14,369 nt of DNA, from contig JAYVYR010000063.1 in NCBI GenBank assembly GCA_043784065.1, positions 1 through 14,369 of the forward strand, read 5' to 3'. The DNA is from Bog-756 sp043784065. Its GTDB lineage: Bacteria > Actinomycetota > Acidimicrobiia > Acidimicrobiales > RAAP-2. The notes beneath the pieces are model-generated. The model did no database searches and was not told where the DNA came from. It saw only the letters and a program-made list of their open reading frames with translations. The position numbers and the translations under genes are program-made. This document shows, piece after piece, positions 1 through 6,539 of the stretch. The stretch's first letter is position 1, and every line of letters starts with the position of its first letter.

Positions 1-1230
1 GCACTGGGTGAGCTGCAGTTACCTCGGGGGCTCCGAGACGCGGCCGAACGCATCGTGAAGGAAGCTGGAAGCGAACTTCGTATCGTCGACGGCTTTCAGA
101 ACCCCGAGCCGGTCGCCGTGGAGCTCGTCGCTACCCTCACGGCAGACCAGAGCGAGGCGGTCGAAGCGCTGGCTCCCCACGACCTGGGCATGCTGGTCGC
201 CCCACCCGGATCCGGAAAGACCGTCGTCGGTTGCGGTCTCATCGCCCGCCACAAGGTGCCCACCCTGGTAATCGTGGACCGGAAACCGCTCGTCGACCAA
301 TGGCGCGAGCGTCTCGTCACCCACCTGGATGTCGACGCGAAGCAGATCGGGCAGCTGGGTGGAGGGAGGAGCAAGACGAAGGGCCTGATCGATGTCGTGA
401 TGGTCCAGAGCCTGGCGCGTCGCGACGACATCGCCGAGCTCACTGCGCCCTATGGGATGGTGATCGTCGACGAATGCCACCACGTGCCGGCGGTGACGTT
501 CGAACGCGCAGTCCGCGAGATTCCCGTGCGGAGGTGGATCGGACTGACGGCCACTCCGTACCGACGAGATGGACTCCAGGCCATGATGGCAATGCACTGT
601 GGACCTGTGAGACACACCATGTCCGCACCGGCGGAGGCGAATCGCCACTCGCTGCAGCTCATCGTCCACATGACTGCCCACGAGGCCGTCGAGGATGGAC
701 AACACATCCAGACCACGTTTCGGGGACTGGTCGAAGACAGGGACAGGACGGCTGCCATCTGCGACGACATCGCTGGCGCCTCGGCCAATGGCAGGAACTG
801 CCTGGTGCTCACTCGTTGGACCGAACACCTCGACCTGATTGCCGCCGCGCTGGTGGAGCGTGGCATCCATCCCCTGGTGATGCACGGTCAGATGGGCAAG
901 AAGGCACGGACCGCGGTGCTGCAGCAGTTGGACCGTCCATCCGGCACAAGGAACGGACTCGTCCTGGCCGCGACGGCCAGCCTGCTCGGAGAGGGCTTCG
1001 ACTGTCCTCCGCTTGACACGCTGTTTCTGGCGTTCCCCATCAAATTCAAAGGAAGCGTGGTGCAGTACGTCGGACGGGTCTTGCGACCTACGGCTGAGAA
1101 GACGAGTGTCGAGGTTCATGACTACGTGGATGCGTCCGTGCCGGTCCTGGCTCGCATGCATCAAGAACGCAGGAAGGCGTACGCGTCGCTCGGCTTCGAC
1201 GTATCGAAGAAAGGCGGGAAGGCCGGCTGA
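1..1230 (+). CDS. SF2 DEAD/DEAH-box helicase, TOTE-associated type (5' truncated by window edge)
   Basis: The frame is open from base 1, so the gene begins outside the window; the first in-frame GTG (55) lies within a region that already reads as protein. Residue numbers here count from that GTG. Seen: Walker A APPGSGKT at 49-56, a RKPLVDQWRERL segment (motif Ia region), DECHH (motif II) at 139-143, LTATPYRRDGL (motif III) just after, and QYVGRVLR (motif VI, Arg341 and Arg344) at 337-344. Both RecA-like domains are therefore complete, and the protein should be an ATP-dependent nucleic-acid translocase. The motif wording closely resembles actinobacterial helicases that often carry an N-terminal TOTE-type archaeo-eukaryotic primase domain. 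Whether that domain is present cannot be seen here. The C-terminus (YASLGFDVSKKGGKAG) ends soon after motif VI, as in relatives. The helicase call is firm; the TOTE assignment is from memory of the family. Confidence 0.9.
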   Translation, partial: ALGELQLPRGLRDAAERIVKEAGSELRIVDGFQNPEPVAVELVATLTADQSEAVEALAPHDLGMLVAPPGSGKTVVGCGLIARHKVPTLVIVDRKPLVDQWRERLVTHLDVDAKQIGQLGGGRSKTKGLIDVVMVQSLARRDDIAELTAPYGMVIVDECHHVPAVTFERAVREIPVRRWIGLTATPYRRDGLQAMMAMHCGPVRHTMSAPAEANRHSLQLIVHMTAHEAVEDGQHIQTTFRGLVEDRDRTAAICDDIAGASANGRNCLVLTRWTEHLDLIAAALVERGIHPLVMHGQMGKKARTAVLQQLDRPSGTRNGLVLAATASLLGEGFDCPPLDTLFLAFPIKFKGSVVQYVGRVLRPTAEKTSVEVHDYVDASVPVLARMHQERRKAYASLGFDVSKKGGKAG

Positions 1231-1366
1231 TCTCCAACGTGCAACGTGTGGGATCGACAGCTCGACATCCCTTCAGCAACGGGATCGGAACTCAGTGTGA
1301 GCGCGCCATTGGGAACATGGGGCTGAGGCCCGAGCAGTCGGCCTCCCGTTGAAGAATCGGGCGGCG

Positions 1367-1462
1367 TACGACCCCGGTCAGATCGCCGTAGCGGAAGCGA
1401 AGGCGGCGGTCATGGTGACCGGAGCCATGGTGCGAATCGCCGAGCAGGCGGTGAGGTTGGGC
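1367..1462 (+). pseudogene. possible acyl-CoA dehydrogenase helix fragment
   Basis: An open stretch of about 32 codons reads YDPGQIAVAEAKAAVMV followed by TGAMVRIAEQAVRLG. This resembles the C-terminal helical bundle of acyl-CoA dehydrogenases, the part that normally reads AKLxASEAAxRVxxEAVQLHGG. The likeness stops abruptly after LG, where a GGxGYT segment would be expected, and the sequence then runs into the 44-bp repeat. The frame is closed upstream by a TGA at 1298. It is too short for a firm family call and could be chance amphipathic helix coding. It becomes more plausible because a clear dehydrogenase C-terminus lies at 4979-5044, on the far side of the module. Confidence 0.35.
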
Positions 1463-1505
1463 GATCGCCGAGCAACGCGTCGTTGCACGGTCCTTCGGCC
1501 AATTC

Positions 1506-1549
1506 CATCCCTACTTCATCCCTACAACTCGGCGGAACCGGGTGGATTC
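1506..1549 (+). repeat. 44-bp direct repeat, left copy (DR-L)
   Basis: This matches 4864-4907 at 42 of 44 positions, with C/T differences at 1517 and 1533. Its first part is itself a tandem of the 9-mer CATCCCTAC (1506-1514 and 1517-1525, separated by TT). It continues with AACTCGGCGGAACC and GGGTGGATTC. A second short match, GGTTGGGCGATCGCCGA at 1455-1471 against 4845-4860 (one indel, one mismatch), lies upstream. The two copies bracket genes A, B and C. I know no named element with this sequence. Confidence 0.85.
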
Positions 1550-1631
1550 CGGCGCAAAGTGTTGTGCCCCACCCCCGGTCATGGACTACGGGAGATGCAG
1601 CGGCCCGTCAGCGCATGGAAAACTCAGCCTC

Positions 1632-3563
1632 ATGCGGCTCGTTGTCGATCACGAGGACGAGCCAGGGTTCGTAGCGGCAAGGGAGTTGCTGCTCGGTCGG
1701 TTCGCCCGCTGGCTGGCAGGAGAAGACCGGTCCTCGGACGAAGAGATCGACCAACTGGTCGGAGATGCAGGCGTCGCCCTTGACTGGAAGTGGCGCTATG
1801 GGGACGGGGAGCTGGCGACGTGGCGTACCGGCGACGTCGCCGACTTCCTCCTCGAGTGGTGTCCACAGAAGCTCAGCGTCACTCAGGCCGACTGCATCAC
1901 GATCCCCCCGGCCGTGGTCTTGTTCCTCAGCTTCCTCGACGACGAGGCACTCCTCGGTCCCGGGTCGGCCTCCGTCGACCGACTCATCGAAGCGGTCACC
2001 TCGCTGGCCGATGAGTTCGTCGTGGCCATGGGTGACCGCTCCAGGTTCGGCCTGGCCAAGTCGATGTTCGCCGCAGCCACCGACGAAGGGGTCGATATGA
2101 CCGACGCCGACGAGCTCCACGCGTGGATGGAGCGCTTCAACGAGCTGCCGGAGGCGGAACGCCACCGGCTGCTGCCCGACTCTGCGTTCTCGAGCCCGCC
2201 ACCCCGACGCACCCTGCCACCTGTCGCCTTGCCGGCCGAGGACGACGTGACCGCATCGAAGGAGGCGGCACCGATCCTCTCGATGTTCCGGGACCTCGCC
2301 GACTATGTCGGTGCAGGGTGCAAGTTGACCCAGAAGGGCCACCTGACCCTGGCTGACGCCCGGGTCCTGGTCGACCTGCTCGGAACGGGCGACCTCGTGG
2401 ACCGGCAGATCGGCGACCGGATGTTTCGGACGCGTAGCTCCGATCAGCTCTACCGGCTCCGACAGGTGTTCGCCTGGGCCAAGAAGGCCGGCGTCGTGCG
2501 GGTGGCCCTTGGCAAGGTCGTCGCCACTAAACGCGGACTTGGGCTCGGCGACGATCTCGGCGGGTTCTACGACAGGGCGGTGGACGCCCTCCTGGCGATC
2601 GGGCCGCTCACGTCTCAACGGTTCTCCGATTCGTGGTTCGCCTGGCCCGAGGTCGACAAGGTCCTCGACTCGGTGAGCGCCCACCTCCTGATCGCCCCGT
2701 ACGGGTCCCAGGCTGCGTTCCCACTCGAGGACATCGCAGCGACGGCCACGGGGGTGGTGCTCGAAGCGTTCAGCTTCCGGGTGGAGGACGATGAGGTGGC
2801 GCGGAGGGTGACCACCGATGTCGCCGACATCATGGACGCGTTCGAGCTGGCCGGGGTTGTCCGGCGGATCGGCGCCGTCGACCCGGGTGACAGCCGCCAG
2901 ACGTCGGGAGGATCGGTGGTGCTCACCCCGGCGGGTGTGGTCTGCGCGAGGCGGCTGCTCGCCGACGCCGGCTACGACACCCCCGTGGCGGGTCGTTTCG
3001 CGGGCGGCAATGCGACGGAACTGCTGTTGGGCACCGATGGGGAGGGCGCCGCCGTCGTCTACGGGGAGGTGATGGCGTGGCGGGCGACCCGCGAGCCCGG
3101 TCAGGCGGCCGCCGAGATGTCCGACGCGGTGCGGGAGCTCGACGACTCAGACCTGCGGATCCTCGGTCTGACCATCCTCGGAGAGATCGGTTCCGACTTG
3201 GCTACGCCGTACGTCCGTGAGCTTGCCTTGGAACCCGGGACTCGTGGCTTCGCCCTGTGCTGGCTGGTCGACCACGGACAGGCCGGGGAGGAGGAGCTCT
3301 TCGATCCATCGGACGGGCATGGGTTCGTCGATGTCCTCGGGTGTCGCATGGTGACGGGTGGGCCGGACAGCCTGATCTCGACGCTGGTGCTGGCCGGAGA
3401 CCACGGAAGGCAGGTCGACGTAATCGGCGGCATGTGGAGGGCGCCGTCACCGATGACCGAGCTGGTACTGACGGCGGTCTCCCAGGTGCACCCGACGAAG
3501 GTGGTGGCCAAAGCGGCGCGCAAGGCGCTCTTCAAGCGACGCAGCTCGTGGGGTGACGCCTGA
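1632..3563 (+). CDS. conserved actinobacterial protein of unknown function (gene A)
   Basis: 643 residues from ATG 1632, chosen because MRLVVDHEDEPGF reads as a natural N-terminus; the frame is open upstream but there enters the 44-bp repeat. No convincing ribosome-binding site precedes this ATG. I recall similar proteins with this N-terminus in other actinobacteria but no assigned function. Visible: an acidic, mostly helical N-terminal part with a WKWRYGDGELATW segment; a proline-rich linker near residues 195-205 (SSPPPRRTLPPVALP); a middle part with Lys/Arg-rich helices that could bind nucleic acid (inference); and a C-terminal part with short paired helices (LRILGLTILGEIGSDLATPYV) that look HEAT-like. 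No signal peptide, transmembrane segment or catalytic motif was recognised. It lies 275 bp upstream of gene B in the same orientation. Its 3' half occurs again, decayed, at 5355-6027. Confidence 0.8.
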   Translation: MRLVVDHEDEPGFVAARELLLGRFARWLAGEDRSSDEEIDQLVGDAGVALDWKWRYGDGELATWRTGDVADFLLEWCPQKLSVTQADCITIPPAVVLFLSFLDDEALLGPGSASVDRLIEAVTSLADEFVVAMGDRSRFGLAKSMFAAATDEGVDMTDADELHAWMERFNELPEAERHRLLPDSAFSSPPPRRTLPPVALPAEDDVTASKEAAPILSMFRDLADYVGAGCKLTQKGHLTLADARVLVDLLGTGDLVDRQIGDRMFRTRSSDQLYRLRQVFAWAKKAGVVRVALGKVVATKRGLGLGDDLGGFYDRAVDALLAIGPLTSQRFSDSWFAWPEVDKVLDSVSAHLLIAPYGSQAAFPLEDIAATATGVVLEAFSFRVEDDEVARRVTTDVADIMDAFELAGVVRRIGAVDPGDSRQTSGGSVVLTPAGVVCARRLLADAGYDTPVAGRFAGGNATELLLGTDGEGAAVVYGEVMAWRATREPGQAAAEMSDAVRELDDSDLRILGLTILGEIGSDLATPYVRELALEPGTRGFALCWLVDHGQAGEEELFDPSDGHGFVDVLGCRMVTGGPDSLISTLVLAGDHGRQVDVIGGMWRAPSPMTELVLTAVSQVHPTKVVAKAARKALFKRRSSWGDA

Positions 3564-3621
3564 GGCTCATGCTCTGGGTGGGACACTCTGGTCGCCTGCG
3601 AGTCGATGTACCCACATCCAA

Positions 3622-3637
3622 TCGCACGCGTGTGCGA
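3622..3637. repeat. small inverted repeat after gene A
   Basis: TCGCAC (3622-3627) and GTGCGA (3632-3637) form 6-bp arms around GCGT, about 58 bp past the gene A stop. There is no T run, so a terminator role is only a possibility. The hairpin falls in a part of the A-B spacer that is missing from the second module copy. Confidence 0.3.
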
Positions 3638-3826
3638 ATTGCCGAAGCTGGTCCGTCGGGAGCGAGAACCGCGGCGGACTGCTGCGGAGAAGGGAGTCGT
3701 GCTGATCGGCGACATTCCCTCCCCGTTCCGTGCTCTGTGATGACGCCCGCCCGCCGTCAAACGCAGACGCGGCCTGGTTCCCCTGCCGATGCCAGGCTTC
3801 GAACGTCGATTGATGCATCCTGCCTC

Positions 3827-3838
3827 TACGCTGAGGGG
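3827..3838 (+). promoter_or_regulatory. putative -10 element of a leaderless promoter for gene B
   Basis: TACGCT (3827-3832) matches the actinobacterial TANNNT -10 pattern and ends six bases before the ATG of gene B. This is the spacing expected if transcription starts at the ATG itself (leaderless mRNA). The GAGGGG between them is too close to the ATG to be an ordinary Shine-Dalgarno site. The second module copy keeps the arrangement (TACGAT at 6132-6137, five bases before ATG 6143). No clear -35 was seen. Confidence 0.45.
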
Positions 3839-4234
3839 ATGGCCTACCAGCGTCCGAACATGGCCGACGTCGGCCTCGAGGTCGGCGCGTGTCTTTCCGA
3901 AGGCGACGAGTCCGGAGCTCTTCGGCTTGCGTTTCGGTGCGTCGAACTCATCGAGCGGGCTCCGGTCGACGCTCGCCAGGGCCTCGTCGCTCCCCAGCCC
4001 GTCCCGACCGGGGACGCCCGCTTCGACGCCCTGCTGGCCGCCATCACCGAGTACCTCTGCGCTCGCGAGGGACTGCTCGCCCCGACCTGGGTCGAGGATC
4101 CGAGCCGATTCCTCGACCAGTGGTGGTTCGTCTCGGGAATCCAATCCCTGCACGCCGACGCCATCGCACACAGCCCGATCTCCTTCGCCCGACGGGGTGT
4201 GTTCATCACCGCGGGCGCCCTGGCCTACGCGTAG
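3839..4234 (+). CDS. antitoxin-like partner protein of the DUF6036-type pair (gene B)
   Basis: 131 residues from ATG 3839. Upstream frame sequence does not look coding, and the second copy starts at the same Met. Visible conserved-looking segments are GALRLAFRCVELIERAP, PVPTGDARFDALLAAITEYL, an aromatic block DQWWFVS, and ISFARRGVFITAGAL near the C-terminus. I recall this arrangement as the C-terminal domain of small actinobacterial proteins, some with an N-terminal XRE helix-turn-helix, encoded immediately before DUF6036-type nucleotidyltransferases. Here no DNA-binding domain is present. The stop is two bases before the start of gene C, so the two are surely co-transcribed and probably translationally coupled. 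The antitoxin role is an inference from gene order; no experimental characterisation is known to me. The second copy (6143-6537) is about 80% identical but frameshifted. Confidence 0.8.
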   Translation: MAYQRPNMADVGLEVGACLSEGDESGALRLAFRCVELIERAPVDARQGLVAPQPVPTGDARFDALLAAITEYLCAREGLLAPTWVEDPSRFLDQWWFVSGIQSLHADAIAHSPISFARRGVFITAGALAYA

Positions 4235-4236
4235 CC

Positions 4237-4809
4237 ATGCTGCTCGATCGCGAGGAGCTACTCGCAGCGCTGCGGCTCCTCGACGAGGAGCTGGGCGCGG
4301 TCGGGGTCCGGGGTGAGGTGTTCGTGGTCGGTGGCGCGGCCATGGCCCTCGCTTATGACGCCCGGAGGGCGACGGTGGACGTGGATGCCATCTTCGTGCC
4401 TGCGGCGGAAGTGCGGAGGGCAGCGGCCCGGGTCGCCGAACGTCTTCAGATCGAAGAGGACTGGCTGAACGACGGAGCGAAAGCGTTCATGCCGGGATCG
4501 GATCCAGAACGTATCGGGGTCTTCGAAGGAGATCACCTGAGCGTGGCCGCGGCTTCACCTCGCTATCTGCTGGCGATGAAACTGTTGGCATCCCGTCTCG
4601 AGCGTGATCAGGACGACATCCGGTTCCTCTATGACCTGTGTGGTTTCTCCACCGCCGAAGAAGGCCTGGACCTGATCGAGTCGACGTACCCCGATCGTGC
4701 GATCGCACCGAGGGTACGGTTTCTCCTCGAGGAGATGTTTCCTGGAGATGGGCGGCACGTTGCACAGCGAGATGCACGACGGAGGGACAGCCCAGGGATG
4801 GAACGCTGA
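4237..4809 (+). CDS. DUF6036-like nucleotidyltransferase, putative toxin of a two-gene module (gene C)
   Basis: 190 residues from ATG 4237. A longer frame upstream overlaps gene B and is rejected; the second module copy keeps the same Met. Seen: VVGGAAMALAYDARRATVDVDAIF around residues 30-53, which is the nucleotidyltransferase-fold signature (GG, then Arg-x-Thr-x-Asp-Val-Asp with two candidate metal-binding aspartates), and later SPRYLLAMKLLASRLERDQDDI, the Lys/Arg/Asp helix typical of AbiEii/DUF6036-type proteins. Family knowledge suggests transfer of a nucleotide to a protein or RNA target, or a regulatory partner of such an enzyme; the substrate is unknown. It lies two bases after gene B. 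The last 20 residues are Arg/Asp-rich and diverge between the copies, so they are probably unstructured. Confidence 0.8.
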   Translation: MLLDREELLAALRLLDEELGAVGVRGEVFVVGGAAMALAYDARRATVDVDAIFVPAAEVRRAAARVAERLQIEEDWLNDGAKAFMPGSDPERIGVFEGDHLSVAAASPRYLLAMKLLASRLERDQDDIRFLYDLCGFSTAEEGLDLIESTYPDRAIAPRVRFLLEEMFPGDGRHVAQRDARRRDSPGMER

Positions 4810-4863
4810 CCGATCAGGTCCGGACCGGACCAGGCCCGAGGGACGGTGGGCAATCGCCGATTT

Positions 4864-4907
4864 CATCCCTACTTTATCCCTACAACTCGGTGGAACCGGG
4901 TGGATTC
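4864..4907 (+). repeat. 44-bp direct repeat, right copy (DR-R)
   Basis: This copy matches DR-L at 42/44 bases in the same orientation, with T at 4875 and 4891 where DR-L has C. It begins 54 bp after the gene C stop. A short GGTGGGCAATCGCCGA box ends four bases before it (4845-4860), whereas in DR-L the equivalent box is 34 bp away. No third copy was seen after the decayed module copy. Confidence 0.85.
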
Positions 4908-4978
4908 AGCACCACTCGAACCTGAAGAGACCCAGGTCAGCGTACTGGGAGCAACCAGCTGGACCCCCGGAACCGAGC

Positions 4979-5044
4979 ACCCAGATCTACGAGGGCACCA
5001 ACCAGGTTCAGCGCGTGGTGATCGCCAAGGGGTTGCTCGGGTAG
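4979..5044 (+). pseudogene. C-terminal remnant of an acyl-CoA dehydrogenase
   Basis: Twenty-one codons plus TAG read TQIYEGTNQVQRVVIAKGLLG. This is the hallmark C-terminus of acyl-CoA dehydrogenases (IYEGTNQxQRxVIAR), which contributes to FAD binding at the subunit interface. Everything upstream in the frame (from 4697) is unrelated and contains the 44-bp repeat, so only the last ~66 bp of a dehydrogenase gene survive. It is a scar of insertion, deletion or recombination, not a working gene. The stop codon sits where the family normally ends. Confidence 0.8.
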
Positions 5045-5354
5045 GAACTCTGTTTCCAACCATCGGGACATCGAGGGACGAACGTGGCGCCGCATCACTA
5101 CGTGACGCATTCCAAGCCCGACGGTTCGATGCGAGCGCTGCAATTTCAGAGCGTGTGATTCAGCCTGAACTCGAACGTGGGCGCCGCCACCACTCGGAGC
5201 GATCCGTCTGGCCGAACTCGTTGTACTGCTCCACCAAATACGCGAGGAGATCGCTGGAGCCGCCGCGCGGTACGAACTACTGAAGGACACGGAGGTAGCC
5301 GGAACCCTGCGCTTTGTCGGTTTGATGGACAACGTCACGTTGTCCTCGAGCATG

Positions 5355-6027
5355 CTCGCCGACGATCCGGGCGGGTCGTATGACCTTGCGGTGGACACCC
5401 TACTGGCTCTCGGCCGCTCCCGTCCCAGCGGATTCGCGATGCGTGGTTTGGCGCTCCTGACGTTGACAAGATCCTCGACTCGGTGAACGTCCATCTACGT
5501 ATCGCACCCTACGGGTCACAGGCAGCGTTTCCGGTGGAGGACATCGGCGCGACGGCCACACGGATTGTGCTCGGGGCGCTGAGCTCCCACATCGACGACG
5601 ACAACGTGGAGCGGAGGGAGACGACCGATGTTGCCGACATCATGGACGCGTTCGAGCTGGCGGGCGTCGTCCGGCGGATCGGCGTCGACGATCTGGACGG
5701 CGGCAACCGGAGGCCGGGGGGATCGGTGGGGCTCACCCCGACTGGTGCCGTCTGCGTAAGGCGGTTGCTGGCCGCCGACTGCGACGCCCGCTGTGGCCGG
5801 AAGGTTCGCCGGCTCCAGCGCGATGGACCGGCTGTTGTGCACCGATGGGAAGGACTTCCCCATCGACAAAGGGGAGGTGATGGCGTGGCGTGCTGCCCGC
5901 CGGCCCGACGAAGCAGCCGCCCAGATGTCCGATGCGGTTCCGGAGCTCGACGATCCAGCCTTGCGGGATGGCCAACGCGGCGCGCACGGCGCTCGCCAAG
6001 CGACGCAGCTCGTGGAGTACTGCCTGA
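5355..6027 (+). pseudogene. decayed second copy of gene A (3' half only, A')
   Basis: Homology to gene A starts at 5355 (equivalent to 2544) and runs to the TGA at 6025-6027 (equivalent to 3561-3563). The 5' half of gene A is absent. A single G is missing at 5412-5413 (GG against GGG), which shifts the frame; the block after it reads IAPYGSQAAFPVEDIGATAT and DVADIMDAFELAGVVRRIG as in gene A. Several small indels near 5780-5830 shift the frame again. About 344 bp, equivalent to 3159-3502, are deleted at 5966/5967. The final codons around KRRSS are recognisable (AAGCGACGCAGCTCGTGG). A 355-residue frame starting at 5483 crosses these lesions and is not a real protein. Confidence 0.85.
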
Positions 6028-6131
6028 ACCCCACGCTCCGGGCGGACCAATCTTCCAGACGCCAAACGCAGGCGCGACCTGCTGCATCCGCCGGCACCAG
6101 GTATCGAAGGTCGATGGAGACACCATGCCTC

Positions 6132-6142
6132 TACGATGGGGG
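6132..6142 (+). promoter_or_regulatory. putative -10 element before B'
   Basis: TACGAT at 6132-6137, followed by GGGGG and then ATG 6143, mirrors the element before gene B. One spacer base fewer remains here. The spacer upstream is shorter than in the first copy because of a deletion between gene A' and B'. Confidence 0.35.
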
Positions 6143-6537
6143 ATGGCCTATCAGCGCCCGAACATCGCCGACGTCGGCCTAGAGATCGGCAACTGCCTTT
6201 GCGTAGGGGACGATTCGGGTGCGCTTCGCCTTGCCTTTCGGTGCGTTGAACTCGTCGAACGTGCTCCGGTCGACGATCGCCAGGACCTCGTCGCCTCCGA
6301 GCCCGTTCCAACCGGGGACGAGCGCTATGACGCCCTTCTCGCCGCCATCACTCAGTACCTGTGCGTTCGCCAGGGACGGCTTGCCCCCCCTGGATCGAGG
6401 ATCCGAGCCGATTCCTCGATCAATGGTGGTTCGTATCGGGGATGCAGTCCCTGCATGCCGACGCGTTCGTACACGGCCCGATCTCGTTTGCCCGGCGGGG
6501 TGTGTTCATCACCGCGGGCGCATTGGTCTTCGCCTAG
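6143..6537 (+). pseudogene. frameshifted second copy of gene B (B')
   Basis: The sequence begins MAYQRPNIADVGLEIG and follows gene B up to LAPP, then loses frame in a run of seven C (6384-6390). Adding one C would restore LAPPWIEDPSRFLDQWWF and the rest through GALVFA and a TAG at 6535-6537. The length is 395 bases against 396 in gene B. No other lesion was seen and the protein is otherwise about 80% identical. The homopolymer makes three readings possible: a recent mutation, a sequencing error, or slippage. As written, the product would be a long hybrid lacking the WWF block. Confidence 0.8.
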
Positions 6538-6539
6538 CC

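Larger units (their letters stand above)
1231..1631. other. 401-bp gap holding gene debris and one 44-bp repeat
   Basis: No convincing intact gene lies between the helicase stop and the start of gene A. The stretch contains a short acyl-CoA-dehydrogenase-like coding fragment (1367-1462) and the left copy of a 44-bp direct repeat (1506-1549). Short open frames crossing it change character at the repeat and look accidental. I saw no clear terminator hairpin after the helicase. A promoter for gene A should lie in the last 80 bases, but no convincing -10 element was identified. Confidence 0.6.
4810..5354. other. 545-bp gap between the two module copies
   Basis: Contents in order: the tail of homology shared with the second copy (CCGATCAGGTCCGG, with a perfect palindrome GGTCCGGACC at 4817-4826); the right 44-bp repeat (4864-4907); an acyl-CoA dehydrogenase C-terminus (4979-5044); and about 310 bp (5045-5354) of unassigned sequence. 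The last part is open in short pieces in several frames. One reads LAELVVLLHQIREEI then LRFVGLMDNVTL and runs in frame into the gene A remnant at 5355. It does not match the corresponding 5' half of gene A, so it is foreign to that gene. No intact gene is supported. Confidence 0.6.

Noticed and set aside
19..1164. 381-residue open frame on the minus strand opposite the helicase
   Set aside because: The plus strand carries clear helicase motifs throughout; the antisense frame is open only because of GC-rich codon bias.
3889..4236. Upstream extension of gene C to 3889
   Set aside because: It overlaps gene B in another frame, is Arg/Pro-rich in the way of out-of-frame GC-rich sequence, and the second copy starts at the same Met (6540).
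1506..4907. The 44-bp repeats as a CRISPR array
   Set aside because: There are only two copies, 3.3 kb apart, with genes between them and no spacer-repeat periodicity or cas genes.
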